A DNA stretch of 64,000 nt from Mermis nigrescens (Eukaryota; Nematoda; Enoplea; Mermithida; Mermithidae): contig JAVLUZ010000145.1 in the NCBI GenBank assembly GCA_036768485.1, positions 1,746,785-1,810,784 on the forward strand, written 5' to 3'. Every line of letters starts with the position of its first letter. Position 1 is the stretch's first letter. Position numbers and translations under genes: made by a program. The notes below the pieces were generated by a model. That model searched no databases and was not told where the DNA came from. It worked only from the letters and a program-made list of their open reading frames with translations. This document shows positions 25,366-36,224 of this stretch, in pieces.

Positions 25366-27816
25366 TGTAATCCTACAATATCTCCTGTCTTATTTTCTTT
25401 TGTTTTAAACATTTCTGTCGCTCCTCAAAACTCACAAAGAAGTGCCCGTGAATTCGACTTCTAAGTGATTTTCTGTGGCTGCATAAAAATTAAAAGATTG
25501 AGCGAAGAAAGGGTACCTATGTACGTGATAAGTATCTTCAAATGAATGTAAGAGTGGCGGGTCATAAATTTAATCAATGAAAACTTCATTCGTTCCCAGT
25601 TTTATTTGGTCACTTTTAGCCTAAGGCATTAAATTTGTTCCGCTATCAGCGTCGTATCGTATGTACACGTGAGCGTAGGGAAGGTGTAGGGGTAAGCACC
25701 CCCTAGAAGGCCGAATACGCTTGTGTCCTCCTAAATCAAAATATCCTCCCCCATAATTCAATTTTTGAAATTTTTGCGATTTTTTGATGCCAATGGATAG
25801 TGCTCGATGTGAAACGTTAAAAGATGATGTTTTTTCGCCATACTATTCTTTTTAAGACCATTTTTGACATTTAAGAACCTTGCCTCTCCCTAAAAGAATT
25901 TTGGTGCCGCCCACCTATGCTCATGTGACTTTTATAAACGACTGAACTTTTGTCACTTTGCAATATCAAATTCTTAAAATTGGAAATATGTTCCGTAAAA
26001 AACTGAAGTGCTCAATGCGCTGAGTTAGCAATTATTTAGGAATATGTTTATTTTCAAGAGCAGCAGGAGCCAGGAAGTTTTATGAGAAAGTATGTCAGAA
26101 ATAAAGTTAATGACTTTTCGCTGTTTAGGTACTGAATTATGGGGATATTGGGAGACTGAGAGATTTCAAAAGTAAAAAAGACCAAAAAATTGATGGAATG
26201 TAGCAAATGGCGCAGTTTTCGATATTTTTAATCCACCCTATTTGACATGAACATGCATACCACACTTGGGCGTGGGGGGTTTAGGGGGATATGCACCCCC
26301 TGAGAAACCAAAACACCCTCTCCCCGAGAGACCAAAATACCCCCAGAATTCAATTTTTGAATTGTTTTCGTTTTTTTCGCAATTTTTTGATGCCAATGGA
26401 TAGTGCTCGATGAGAAACGTTTAAAAAATGTTTTTCCGCCATACCACCATTTTAAAGGTCCTTTTTTGACCTTTGAAAAATCATGCGATCCCGGAACTTT
26501 GGTGCTGCCCACGTATGAAGCATACTCGTAACCGCGAAATGACGAATAATATTTTTCAAGGGGAGTATTGTAATTTTTCTCCTCATCCCATTGGTGCACG
26601 GCATAGCCTATCTGGGGGGAGAGGTCAAAAATGTACCTTTTTGGGCAAAAATGACCTCAAAAACTGGTATTCGGGCTAAAATAAAGCTAAAACGTCCTTA
26701 TTAAGGAGTTTCTAGTCAGTTTAGAGCCTTTTTGACGAAAATTTTCTATTTTCATCCATCAGGGCCTTCATTTTGTCTCATTTTCTTAACGAAATTTTCA
26801 ATTTTTTCGTTCTGGGGGTCCAACACCCCAAATCCCCTCCCCCTATGTGTATGTCTGGTTCTACCCTCTCGCCTCACCCAAGCGTTCTCTTAATTGACTC
26901 CTAAATTTACCTCAAAATCTCAGAATCGCTATGACACGTGGGCGTACGGTTGTTGTACCCCTCCCCCAGAATCCTGTAGACCCCCAAAAAATCGACATAC
27001 ACTCGGAATAGCATTTTCGGCAAGTTTTTTTGGGGATTTTAGCCGGTTTAGCACCATCCAGACCCCCTGAATTTGGTCGCTGCCCGTGTATCATCGCTAC
27101 TCCATATTTTGATCATGATGCTTATAGATTGTTTTCATTTTTTAGTATATTTTAGTATTTTTTATTATATTCAGGTCCTACCACATTTATACTTTCTGCA
27201 TATTAATTCCGATAACGACTGCCTTTATAATAGCATGTGCGCATTATTGTACGCCGGAACTAGTCAAGCATGCGTTTTTAACCTAAAACGATTATTCGTC
27301 TCGTTACTGGATTACGAGAAGCTCAAAGTCTCAAATTCGTCGTCGTTTAATCTCCGAATCGTGTCCGAAATTATTTTTCACACAACCGACCTAGTAAGCA
27401 ATAAAACTGTGAATAAGTTAGTTGAAGAAATCGAATCGAATCGATGGGGTGGTGAAGAATCGATTTATTTATTTTCCTATTTGCTCAAAGAGCCGGTTTA
27501 CCTTTTAAAAATAAAAGCGAAGCCGCTCGAATTCAATTGGGCGAAATTTTATTTTCCGACCAATCCCGACGAAGCCAGCCTAATCGATGCGAAATCGAGG
27601 CTTCGCCCGCCTTACATCATTGGGCTGATCATGAAAAAGTTGATCGACTATGACTATCAGGGCTACCACTTTGATCCCGTTATTTTAACCGATTACGCAG
27701 AATCGTTCAAACATTTCAAGCTAATGAATGTTAATGAGTATACGAAGCTTGCCGAGCGTTTACTTCGTAAATTCTCGGTCGATTGCGGTCCCTGTGCTAG
27801 TTGCAACATTCTTTAA
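24862..27816 (+). CDS. Secreted OTU-like cysteine protease, copy 2 (two exons)
   Basis: Exon 1 (24862-25026) starts at ATG and encodes a signal peptide with a hydrophobic core ending ITPAWA (likely cleavage after residue 28). The donor is GAA|GTAACA, weaker than that of copy 1. Exon 2 (27175-27816) follows the acceptor TTATATTCAG. The phase-0 join gives 268 residues. OTU-like motifs: SDNDCLYNS with Asp68 and Cys71, RWGGEESIYLFSYLLKEPVY, and GYHFDP with His220. Unlike copy 1, the Asp three before the Cys is kept. The C-terminus adds a Cys-rich tail (DCGPCASCNIL) that copy 1 lacks. The exon layout, intron phase and domain match copy 1, so the two are tandem paralogues about 5.5 kb apart. The 2.1-kb intron holds an AAT array and three MITEs. 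Function and substrate are inferred only from the fold motifs. Confidence 0.75.
25130..25363. repeat. (AAT)n microsatellite
   Basis: Imperfect AAT/ATA runs become an uninterrupted AAT array from about 25275. In the intron of OTU copy 2. Confidence 0.95.
25662..25919 (-). mobile_element. M1 hAT MITE
   Basis: Minus orientation: ACACGTGAGCGTAGGG ... GTGCCGCCCACCTATG. TSD not clear. In the OTU copy 2 intron. Confidence 0.8.
26261..26517 (-). mobile_element. M1 hAT MITE
   Basis: Minus orientation: CACACTTGGGCGTGG ... GCTGCCCACGTATG. TSD ATGCATAC / AAGCATAC. In the OTU copy 2 intron. Confidence 0.88.
26930..27090. mobile_element. Short MITE related to M1/M3
   Basis: CACGTGGGCG...GTACCCCTCCCCC at the left and GGTCGCTGCCCGTGTA at the right form an imperfect inverted repeat. 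It ends about 85 bp before the second exon of OTU copy 2. Related fragments occur at 9089-9165 and 29011-29110. Confidence 0.5.
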
Positions 27817-27920
27817 TTCATGGCCTATATTTGCGTTTGTCGTGTTTAGAGTTGGTGAAATAGTCGACTGTGATGGTGTAGTAAATTGGCATTAATGAAA
27901 TGGAAAACAAGGCACCAGTT

Positions 27921-28310
27921 CACACGTAAAGCATGGAAATTCTGGGGGAGGGGGTGAGACAAACTTATTCCAGAAAGCTTTTCCAGGCTAAAACACGGCG
28001 GGTAAACGTCAAACACTCTTTTTTGACGTTTCGTACAATGCTCGTTCTTTTTTAAACACAAAAAGGTGAAATATCCCGGGAAAATTTGAAAAAAATCGTG
28101 TAAATTGAACAAAATTTAATTAAAAAATGTTCATATGACGTGAAGCGCCGACAATTTGTGGCTTTTGAGTCACGAATAAGATAAAAACGCTAAAAAAGGC
28201 ATACTATTAACAATTTTTACGAAAAATTAGCAATTCTGGGCTGTCGCAGTTATTTTATGTGGGACAGTAGCCATTCTGGGGTCGAAACCACCCCTTACCC
28301 CAAGCACATG
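27921..28310 (-). mobile_element. M4-like element, degraded
   Basis: CACACGTAAAGCATGGAAATTC followed by G-runs, 'gacgtttcgtacaatgctcg', the GTGAAGCGCCGA half-hairpin, and CCCCAAGCACATG at the end. Reverse-orientation relative of the M4 copies at 33271 and 61804. Confidence 0.55.
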
Positions 28311-29118
28311 TGGCACAGCCATTGCATAGCAAGGCCGATCTGGGATACGGGGAGGGACAGTCAGTCTAGGTGTTTTAGTATGCTTTTGAGCCATGTCCTC
28401 AGATACTACAATTATATTGTTGTAAATACGTTACGTTTCCCAACATTTTCTGGTCCATGTTAAGCATTTTAGATGAAAATTTTCAATTTTCATCCATTTT
28501 CAGTCTTAATTTTGCCTCATTTTCTACAGAAAATTTTCCGTTCTTTATTCCGTCTCGTGCAACTCTCTGCGATTCAAATAGTAATAGAGTTGATAAAAAC
28601 ACGTCTTTGTGTAAAAAAACATTAAGTACTTCTCGAGCAAATCACCTCGGAGAATTACGCGAATCTTAAATGATTAAATAACAAACGCTGGGTTGAGCGA
28701 GCCTGGAGAGCTAACATTTTAATGGTACAAAAAACAATTCACCCGGAAGAAGTAGTACATGATAAAAAACGCAGTAACTGCCGCAATTCGTGGTTAGAGG
28801 AAGCCAGTGACTGTCGGAATAACTTAAGATCTTTCTATCAATTTTTTATCCTGATTTTGCTTTACTCGTTATTTTTCTATTTCGTCTCACGTGATGGCAG
28901 AGAAAAATTTTGGAGTCAAGTACCTACATATGTATTTTGACAGAGACAGACAAAATAGTGATGTTTCTCGGCCATTTAATATTAGCACCAAAAATTAAAT
29001 TCTGTGTCCACCGGATTCATGTTGGAGGGGTTCAGACAAACCCAAGGGCAGCAAAAAAATTCCGGAGGTCTGGTTGTGTAAAATCGCCAAAAATGTTATT
29101 AAAAATATATAAGAAGGA

Positions 29119-29400
29119 AGAGATTTTTAATAAAAATTTTTACGGCATAATTTATTCTCGTCTTCCAGCAGATCACGCAACATGCGGATGAAATTTGCGC
29201 ATTCAGCTTGTCATAAGTTGACCGTCAAAGACAATAGACTAGCATAACATCGCCGCGAACTTCCGCTTAGCTTAGTGGTAGAACGTCTGATTGTCGTCGA
29301 TGCAACACACGTTCAATTCCTGCTGCGAGATTTCTATTTAGCGCACTTACTGTAGTATGTCCCAGCACTGTTAGATGCTTGAAATAAAGACAACAGTTTA
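29119..29400 (+). repeat. tRNA-derived SINE, copy 3
   Basis: The tRNA-like head at 29263-29330 has the A box TAGCTTAGTGGTAG and a B-box relative, CGTTCAATTCC. The flanks ('attctcgtcttccagcagatca' upstream, 'cgcacttactgtagtatgt' downstream) are shared with copy 1. Confidence 0.6.
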
Positions 29401-29439
29401 AGAACGCGGAAAACAATATTGTTCTGAAGGTTAGAATCA

Positions 29440-31120
29440 TATTAAAAAAAACAGAACACTCTCACCTTATTTAAACAGATCAAATGTTTACAACTAAAAC
29501 GCTACGCAACTACTGGGTGACAAGAACACTTACGCTGAGATTCGTAGTCCAGACGTTACATGGAACATTTTGGAAAACTAAGCTACCGCAACGCTCTGAA
29601 AACAATGAATTTCCAGTGTTAACTTCACACAACTGCTGAGTATAAAGAAAACGTGCAGTCAGATTCGTAATCCTGAGCTCACAGAACATGTTTAAAAAAA
29701 TTTACGTCTTGCAACGCTCTGGACGCGAAATCAAATTGTACTATGAACTTAACACGCTAGCAATTAATTGATTGTGTAAACGTAAACTTAAGACAACCAC
29801 TGGGTGTAGAAAAAAATGATGGTCAGATTTATAATTCTGAGGTTACATAGAACATTTTCCAAAAATTAGGCTTCCGCAACGTTTCAGTGTAATATTTTAA
29901 CAACTACCGAGTGTAAATAAGATTTAAGTCGGATTTGTAATTCTCATATTACTCTAATATAACGATCAATTTTTAAGAAAAATTATTTCTTCACAGTCGT
30001 CTGTACACGAACGCGCCTAACTGACTTATCACGCTTGACCCGTGGTACATTTCTTGGCTTGTGAGCATGTCCAGGCTCTTAACCGGAGAATTCGGCAGGT
30101 AAGACAGAAACTTATTTAACATACCCGGTTTTTGACTCTACGCTTCTCGAAAAAGCTCAATGTTAAAGTAAATAAACACTAATTTGCTGCGACGTGTACC
30201 ACTAAGAAATAATTAATTTTTATCTTTTTTGTTTCATTAGCGAACAAAAAAAGGGACAGAGACTTATTTTCTCATCATCCTCCACATTATAAACCTTAAA
30301 AATCTAAACCCACCTGTCTGTTGAGTGTAAAAAAATTCAATTTGGGCCAGTTTGCAGCCTTGGAATCGTCGTACTTTTGTGATTCAGAACTTCTGTCTGC
30401 ATCCGATTCGAGATAATAACCAATAAAAGGGCAAAAACGTGTTTTTTCGCCCAATATTGCACCCTTGATTTTTAACTTTACACCTCCAGAGCTAACTCAA
30501 TATTGAGTTTTTGGACCGCGGTTCACTGCGGCGTATAGCTCCTGGAAGATACTTTATTTTTATACTATTCACTTTGTCCTAACCTATAAGCGTAGATGTC
30601 TGGTACCTAACCAGTATTTTACATCGTCCACAAGAATGTAAAGTTTAAACCCCTATATCTAGCTTCGTATTGAGCGTTAAAAAGTTTGCTGGCAAGCAGA
30701 AAGTAGCCCTTGGGTCTTCTTAGTGCCATTCTATCTAAAAACATTTCTTGGGACTCATAAGTGGAGTTTCTGGCAGACAAAAAAGAGATAAGAATGTTTT
30801 TCACCCTCAGATTCTTTACACTTTTTACACCGCCAATTCGGAAATAGGTCACTTTTGTAAAAAATAAAAGTATCATTGATATTGATCAATTGTATCCATT
30901 TCAAAAAAAACACGCTAAATAGAATGCAAAACTGAGCTGGAAAAGTCGTGTGTCCCACCAAAATTTAAAAAAAACTACAGGGTATAACGCTACAGTAAAA
31001 GTTTATACGCTTTTTATACGCTGGGTAGAAGCGTAATGAAAAAAATGGCGGCATCGAATTTTTATATTCTCTTTCTTCTAAAAAAACCGCAGTGCTCCGT
31101 AATAACGCGGTACCTATGAT
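29440..31120. repeat. Duplicated block, copy B, downstream of OTU copy 2
   Basis: Collinear, diverged copy of 19690-21205. It begins with tandem ~110-bp units ('actgggtg...gattcgtaattct...acattttggaaaa') and ends at CGGTACCTATGAT, where a long M2 element is inserted. Confidence 0.7.
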
Positions 31121-31751
31121 CAGGGGCAGAACTAAGGAGGGGCGGCCGCCCCCTCCCCGATTGGCCAAAAATAGTTGACGAGTAATTGTATATGTAATTT
31201 GCAATGATGTTTGGCCGTCAATGATGATGATTTCACAAATTTTCTCGTCGTTTCGCGCTGCAACTATAATTAGTGATTATAATCAGTGACAACTGACAAT
31301 TATAATTATAATTAAAATTAGTAACATTTATTTACTTTGTTGGCGGCCAAGAAGTCAAACTTTCGCTCAAAGAACGATTTCAAGAGCAAAAATAACTATT
31401 TCAGTATATTTATCTTTTAGGTCCAAGCGTACGTTTTAAAATTCTATGCAGCAAATACACAGAATCGAGTAGTAATTCAAGCTTCTAAAGTATCTTTCGC
31501 CCAAATTTCTAAAATTTTCCGATTTCTGCTAAAGTCAAAGAAATCTGATGATTTTTTTCACACTGAATTCTCGAAAATTCAAAAATTTTTCGAAAAAATG
31601 TTACCCAAAAGCGATTTTTAATAAAAGTACGCAACAAACAACGGGAAAAAACACCAAGTCACGCGTCATGGGCAATTTTTAGACCAATTCTCGGCTGTTT
31701 TGGAAAAAGTTGGGGTACCGCCTAATTCCTCACGAAAATCCTTCGCCGCTG
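31121..31751. mobile_element. M2 hAT MITE, long form
   Basis: Starts CAGGGGCAGAACTAAGG and ends AATCCTTCGCCGCTG. TSD CCTATGAT / CCCATGAT. The matching empty site CCTATGAT is present once at the end of block A (21198-21205). Confidence 0.82.
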
Positions 31752-31912
31752 CCCATGATATACGAAACAAGGATTTTTTTAGATCTTTCAATGATTTCTC
31801 GATATTTTCAACGCTTTGTGCCGATTTCAGCACTAATTGTGCGCGGTTTCGAAATTTTTTTAAAACCCCGAATCACAAATGATTCTGCCAAAAGACGGCA
31901 GAAACCGCCACA

Positions 31913-32076
31913 TAGTCTGGTTCACACAAGTTTGGGCATAAATTTTAAAAAAATATGTCGGACAATAAGTCGACAGATCGAGATTATAGCATTAATCTGA
32001 AATATAATTATCGTAATCCGTCGGTTTACTCTCGAAAAAAATTCTTAAAATTTATGCCCAAACTTATGTGAGACTA
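31913..32076. mobile_element. T1 Tc1/mariner-like MITE, copy 4
   Basis: TAGTCTGGTTCACACAAGTT ... AACTTATGTGAGACTATA, with the inner 'gtcggacaataagtcgac' arm mirrored by 'cgtcggtttactctcg'. Confidence 0.75.
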
Positions 32077-32164
32077 TAAGGACGATATACGGATTTTTGA
32101 CACTGTTGGCGAAATTTAAGATCTCGCCCCCTGTGAGAAAATCCCGGTTCCCCTATTGGGGAGT

Positions 32165-32398
32165 ACACGAGGACGTAGGGGGAGAGGGGTAATGCACCAC
32201 TAGAAACCAAAATAACCCCCACCAGAATTCAATTTTTGAAATTTTTCTTGTTTTTTCTGCAATATTTTGATGCTTATGGATAGTGCTAGATGAGAAACGT
32301 TGAAAAATGGTGTTTCCTTCACCATACCATTAGTTTTAAAGTTTTTTTTACCTTTGAAAAATATTGCACCCCCAGAATTGTGGTGCTGCCCGCCTATG
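32165..32398 (-). mobile_element. M1 hAT MITE
   Basis: Minus orientation: ACACGAGGACGTAGG ... GCTGCCCGCCTATG. Confidence 0.78.
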
Positions 32399-32540
32399 CT
32401 GCGGACCTCTAATATCGTAAGACAGTCAAAGAATTGTAACAAGCCTAATTTTTGAAGGTTTCTAATCGGATTCTATCCATTGCCATAAAAGGTTAAAAAC
32501 AAAAGCTTGTTTAATTCCCGAGGTTGAAACTCCTGCACTT

Positions 32541-32958
32541 CATACATGCACATAGGGGGTGGGGGATGAGGAGGGTATTACCCCCCAAGAAGAGTCCGCC
32601 GACAATAACTGTCTGGTGATTTTGTGCTGATGGAACGCTTTTTGCATCAGTTTTGAGGTCAAAAGCAGTTAAAACGTAAACATTTTTCAGGCGCTTCGCG
32701 CCAGATTAGTACTTTTAACTCTAAAAGCGATTAAAACTGATAAAATTTTTGCATTTTCCGCTGTTAAAAGTGATAAATTGCAGTGAAAATGGACCAAAAA
32801 TGCGTTTAAAATACGATATTACTACGAGAAAACGTTTTATAGGCTATCTTGACCATTTTGATCGTTAAAACAGCAAAAAAAAACGTGAACGTTAAATTCA
32901 CTGTTTTGGATTTTTAACATTCCACCCCCGCTGCCGACTCTAACCTTGTGCACCTATG
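32541..32958 (+). mobile_element. M6 hAT MITE
   Basis: Starts CATACATGCACATAGGGGG and ends CTTGTGCACCTATG. TSD CTGCACTT / CTGCGCAT (6 of 8). Contains AGGCGCTTCGCGCC, the shared hairpin. Confidence 0.8.
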
Positions 32959-33270
32959 CTGCGCATACAAGCAGAAGTCAGCCTACCTACTACAATCTCA
33001 ATAATCGATGAGGCACAGGAGCTCTCTTATCAAACCTTGTGCTCACCAAATGCAAACAAATCCGTTTTGAAGGCTGGGTTTTATTGAAAGCATGATTTGA
33101 TGTTAAAAACTAAAAAACGACACAACCGATCACCAGTTGTACAAACATGCATAGGAACAAGGCGCAAACAAAGGTAGAAACGGTTCAACAGTCGCGGATA
33201 AGGCAACGCCATACCAATAAAAATCAATAATGTTAATAAAGAGTCGAAATTCGAACTGGGGCCAATCCAA

Positions 33271-33668
33271 CATGCGCAGCACGAAAATTCTGAGCGGGAA
33301 ATGGGACAAAAATTTCTCGTTCACCCTAGCACAAAAAAATTTTTCATTACACCGTAATTCGCGATTGTCCGCAAATTTCCAAAACTTATCAAAAAATTCG
33401 TACAAAAGGTGCTTTTTAAGCGTTTTCAACTACCAACTCGCTCAAAAGTGCCAAATTTTCGGCGCTTTGCGCCATATACCCATTTTTTGACTACATGCTG
33501 TTCAATTTGTTCATTTTTCCATTTTTTGTTTTTATGCCTTAGAAAGAAAGAGCGTCGTCAGAAACGGACGCGTATCCACCATTTTTCAGAAACGGACGCG
33601 TATCCACCATTTTTATCCCAAAAACATTCAAAATTTCACCTTCTCCATGAATTCCCATGCTGTGCACG
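33271..33668. mobile_element. M4 element
   Basis: CATGCGCAGCACGAAAATTC at the left and GAATTCCCATGCTGTGCACG at the right are inverted relatives. The interior has TTCGGCGCTTTGCGCCATAT and 'agcgtcgtcagaaacg'. Contains a 21-bp direct duplication ending 'atccaccattttt'. Confidence 0.7.
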
Positions 33669-33774
33669 GATGGTTTGGAAGCTGTTCTGGAAGACAGATC
33701 AACAGTAGTAATGGTTGTGAATATCTTATCGTCCTCGTAGGCGATGGCAGAGCGGAAAATCTAAGGGTCTGGCT

Positions 33775-33963
33775 CAGTGGCGGATCTAGGATTTTCCTAA
33801 GGGGGGGGCGGTACCCCTAAGGGGGGGGCGGAACCCTGACTTGGGCGAAAAAATTAGCCTTTTTAACCCGAAAATCGCTAAAAAATGCTTAATTTTGCGC
33901 ACTATTTTGGGCCAATAGGGGGGGGCGCGGCAGCTCCCCCCCGCCCCCCTAAATCCGCCCCTG
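33775..33963. mobile_element. M2 hAT MITE, short form
   Basis: Starts CAGTGGCGGATCTAGG and ends TAAATCCGCCCCTG. TSD GTCTGGCT / GTGTGGCT. Confidence 0.88.
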
Positions 33964-34123
33964 GTGTGGCTCGCTGGGGTCAGAACAAAATTTTTAAAGA
34001 TAAATAAAGGGCCTGCTTTTTGATGGTTAGGCAAAAAGCACAGTTTTTCGATGTTTTTATCCGAACTCCATCTGTTGACATTGAAAAGTTGCAAATAAAG
34101 GAAAACGATTCACGGACCGCAAC

Positions 34124-34800
34124 CAGACATGCACAGCATGGGAATTGTAAGGTAAGGTGAAATTCTTAAGTGCCTTTTTTATAGCCCGAACATGGTGGAC
34201 ACCATACCTGGTCGTGGGGGTATGCGAATTCCCCCAGAAACCAAAATACCTCCCCCAGAATTTAATTTTTGAAGATCGTTTTTGCTTTTTTCGCAATTTT
34301 TTGATGCCAATGGATAGTGCTCGATGAGAAACGTTGAAAAATGGTGTTTTTCCGCCATACCAAAGTTTTTCAGGCCATTTTTTGACCTTTGAAAAAATCT
34401 TGTTACACTCCCCCCTCCCAGAACTTTGGTGCCACCCACCTATGGTCGACAGGCGTCAAAAAAACATCGTTTATCGGCGTTTCTGACGACGTTATATTTT
34501 TCCAGAACATAAAAACATAAAAAATTTTGAAAAAATAAAAAGAATCCGAATAAATTAAACAAAATATAGTCAAAAATCGAGTGTTAAAAATAGTCGTTTT
34601 TGAGCGAATCCATAGCTAAAAATGCTTAAGACAGCACCTTTTCCACGCATTTTAAAGAAAATTGTGAAGAATCGCGAATTCGCGGGAAATGGGGTAGTAA
34701 AAATCTATGCCGGAGGGTAAAAAGTTTCCCGGGCAGGGTGAAAACCCTCTACCTTTGAAATTCAATTCTGACGTGTCTATCGATTTTGAAGGGAGTCCAA
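34124..34800 (-). mobile_element. M4 element in reverse, split by an M1
   Basis: CAGACATGCACAGCATGGG at the start, then an M1 at 34203-34444. The M4 body resumes at 34453 ('ggcgtttctgacgacgttat'). The right end is not resolved. Confidence 0.5.
34203..34444 (-). mobile_element. M1 hAT MITE nested in M4
   Basis: Minus orientation: CATACCTGGTCGTGGGGG ... GCCACCCACCTATG. Flanking 8-mers GTGGACAC / GTCGACAG (6 of 8). Confidence 0.85.
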
Positions 34801-34802
34801 AG

Positions 34803-35070
34803 CATAGGTGGGCAGCACCAAAATTCTGGGGGGAAGGGGGTTGGGGTTTGCAAGATTTTCAAAGGTCAGAAAATGGTTTTAAAAATGGTGGTATGGCGAA
34901 AAAACACCATTTTTCAATGTTTCTCCTCGAGTACTATCCATTGGCATAACAAATTGCGAAAAAAAACAAAAAGAAGTTTCAAAAATTGAATTATGGGGGG
35001 TATTTCGATTTCTGGGGGGGTTTCGGCCTTCTGGGGGGTGCATACCCCCAGCCCCCCACGCCAACGTGTG
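34803..35070 (+). mobile_element. M1 hAT MITE
   Basis: Starts CATAGGTGGGCAGCACC and ends ACGCCAACGTGTG. Flanks GTCCAAAG / GTCCGAAC. Confidence 0.85.
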
Positions 35071-35260
35071 GTCCGAACGCCCAGATGCCCAGACACCCCA
35101 CGCCCCTGAATACATCGGACCCTCTAGGATATCGTTGTTGCCCATGTATATCCGTCAGCCACTATTCTGGGTTTGAAACGCCGAAGACCATAAGAACCCT
35201 AATAAGCATACCGATCACATGCATAAATAACATCAATCTAAAAAGTCAATGAGTGACGTC

Positions 35261-35627
35261 CACATTAAGGCGTAGGGATGGGAGTTGGGGGTGTGCACCC
35301 CCAGGGGGCCGAATACCCCCCAGAAATTAATATACCCCAACCTAAGAAATCAATTTTTGAAAATTTCTTCAAAAAATTTTCGCAATTTTTTGATGATAAT
35401 GGATAAAGCTCGATAAAACCTAATAAATAAACCCACCCAGAAATCAAAATAACCCCATAATTCAATTTTTGAAAATTTTTTCCGTTTTTTTCGCAATTTT
35501 TTATGCCAATGGATAGTACTCGAGGGGAAACATTGAAAAATGAAGTTTTTGCCGTACCATTTTAAAGACCATTTTTTGATTTTCAGGAAATCGTGCACCC
35601 CCAGAATTCTGGTGCTGCCCAACTATG
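35261..35627 (-). mobile_element. M1 hAT MITE with an internal duplication
   Basis: Minus orientation. Perfect TSD GTGACGTC (35253-35260, 35628-35635). About 367 bp instead of 260, because the segment with 'gcaattttttgat..aatggata' occurs twice. Confidence 0.88.
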
Positions 35628-35919
35628 GTGACGTCATGTTCACACAAAAATGCAACAAATAATGACTAGTGCGTGCGATCGCATAATATCGATTAGAAAA
35701 ATGCAACCCGAATCAAATAAATTAGTAAAAATAACGAATCAGTCGACTAGCAACGAAAATAAGATAGATTAAAATTAAATTTGAAAAAATCATCCCATTC
35801 CAATGTATTATAAATCACGATCATCACTATCAGTCGCGTAAAAGGAAGACGAGTGGTGAAAAAATCGATAATACGCAACAGGTTTCAGCCGAAACGGTTC
35901 AGAGGTCAAAGGTCAATGT

Positions 35920-36102
35920 AATTAATCAATTTATCGATTTTTTTTGTAATGATCGATTTATCGATTTTTTTGTAATTATCGATTTATCGATTTTTTCGTA
36001 ATTATCGATTTATCGATTTTTTGTAATTATCGATTTATCGATTTTTTCTAATTATCGATTTATCATTTTTTTGTAAATATCGATTTATCGATTTTTTCGT
36101 AA
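35920..36102. repeat. ~26-bp minisatellite of ATCGATTTATCGATTTTTT
   Basis: Seven to eight units of 'taattatcgatttatcgat' plus T6-8 and a variable spacer. The array stops directly at the stop codon of the NHERF-like gene, so it would form the start of that gene's 3' UTR. Confidence 0.92.
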
Positions 36103-36224
36103 TTATAAATTTCGCACAATGTTGTACTTTTCAATGAGCGGAATAGCCGAGTGACGGGGATCGACTTTTTTGTGCTGCGCGATCATTTGCTTAACTTCGG
36201 CGACGCTCATGCGGAAAAAATTAT
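36103..36224 (-). CDS. NHERF-like exon F, ERM-binding-like tail and stop
   Basis: The acceptor TTTTGTTTTGCAG precedes 36224. After completing an Asp codon from exon E, the frame reads NFFRMSVAEVKQMIAQHKK, then VDPRHSAIPLIEKYNIVRNL and TAA at 36103-36105. S-V-A-x-V-K-Q near the start and the final -NL parallel the NHERF1 C-terminus. The spacing of charged residues suits an amphipathic helix. If this similarity is misleading, it is still a good terminal exon of an unknown gene. Confidence 0.65.

Noticed and set aside
2661..29330. Functional tRNA genes
   Set aside because: Boxes A and B are present but the acceptor and anticodon arms do not pair, and the copies share long non-tRNA flanks.
35930..36102. 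CRISPR-like appearance of evenly spaced repeats
   Set aside because: Units are adjacent variants of one minisatellite with no unique spacers, in eukaryotic DNA.
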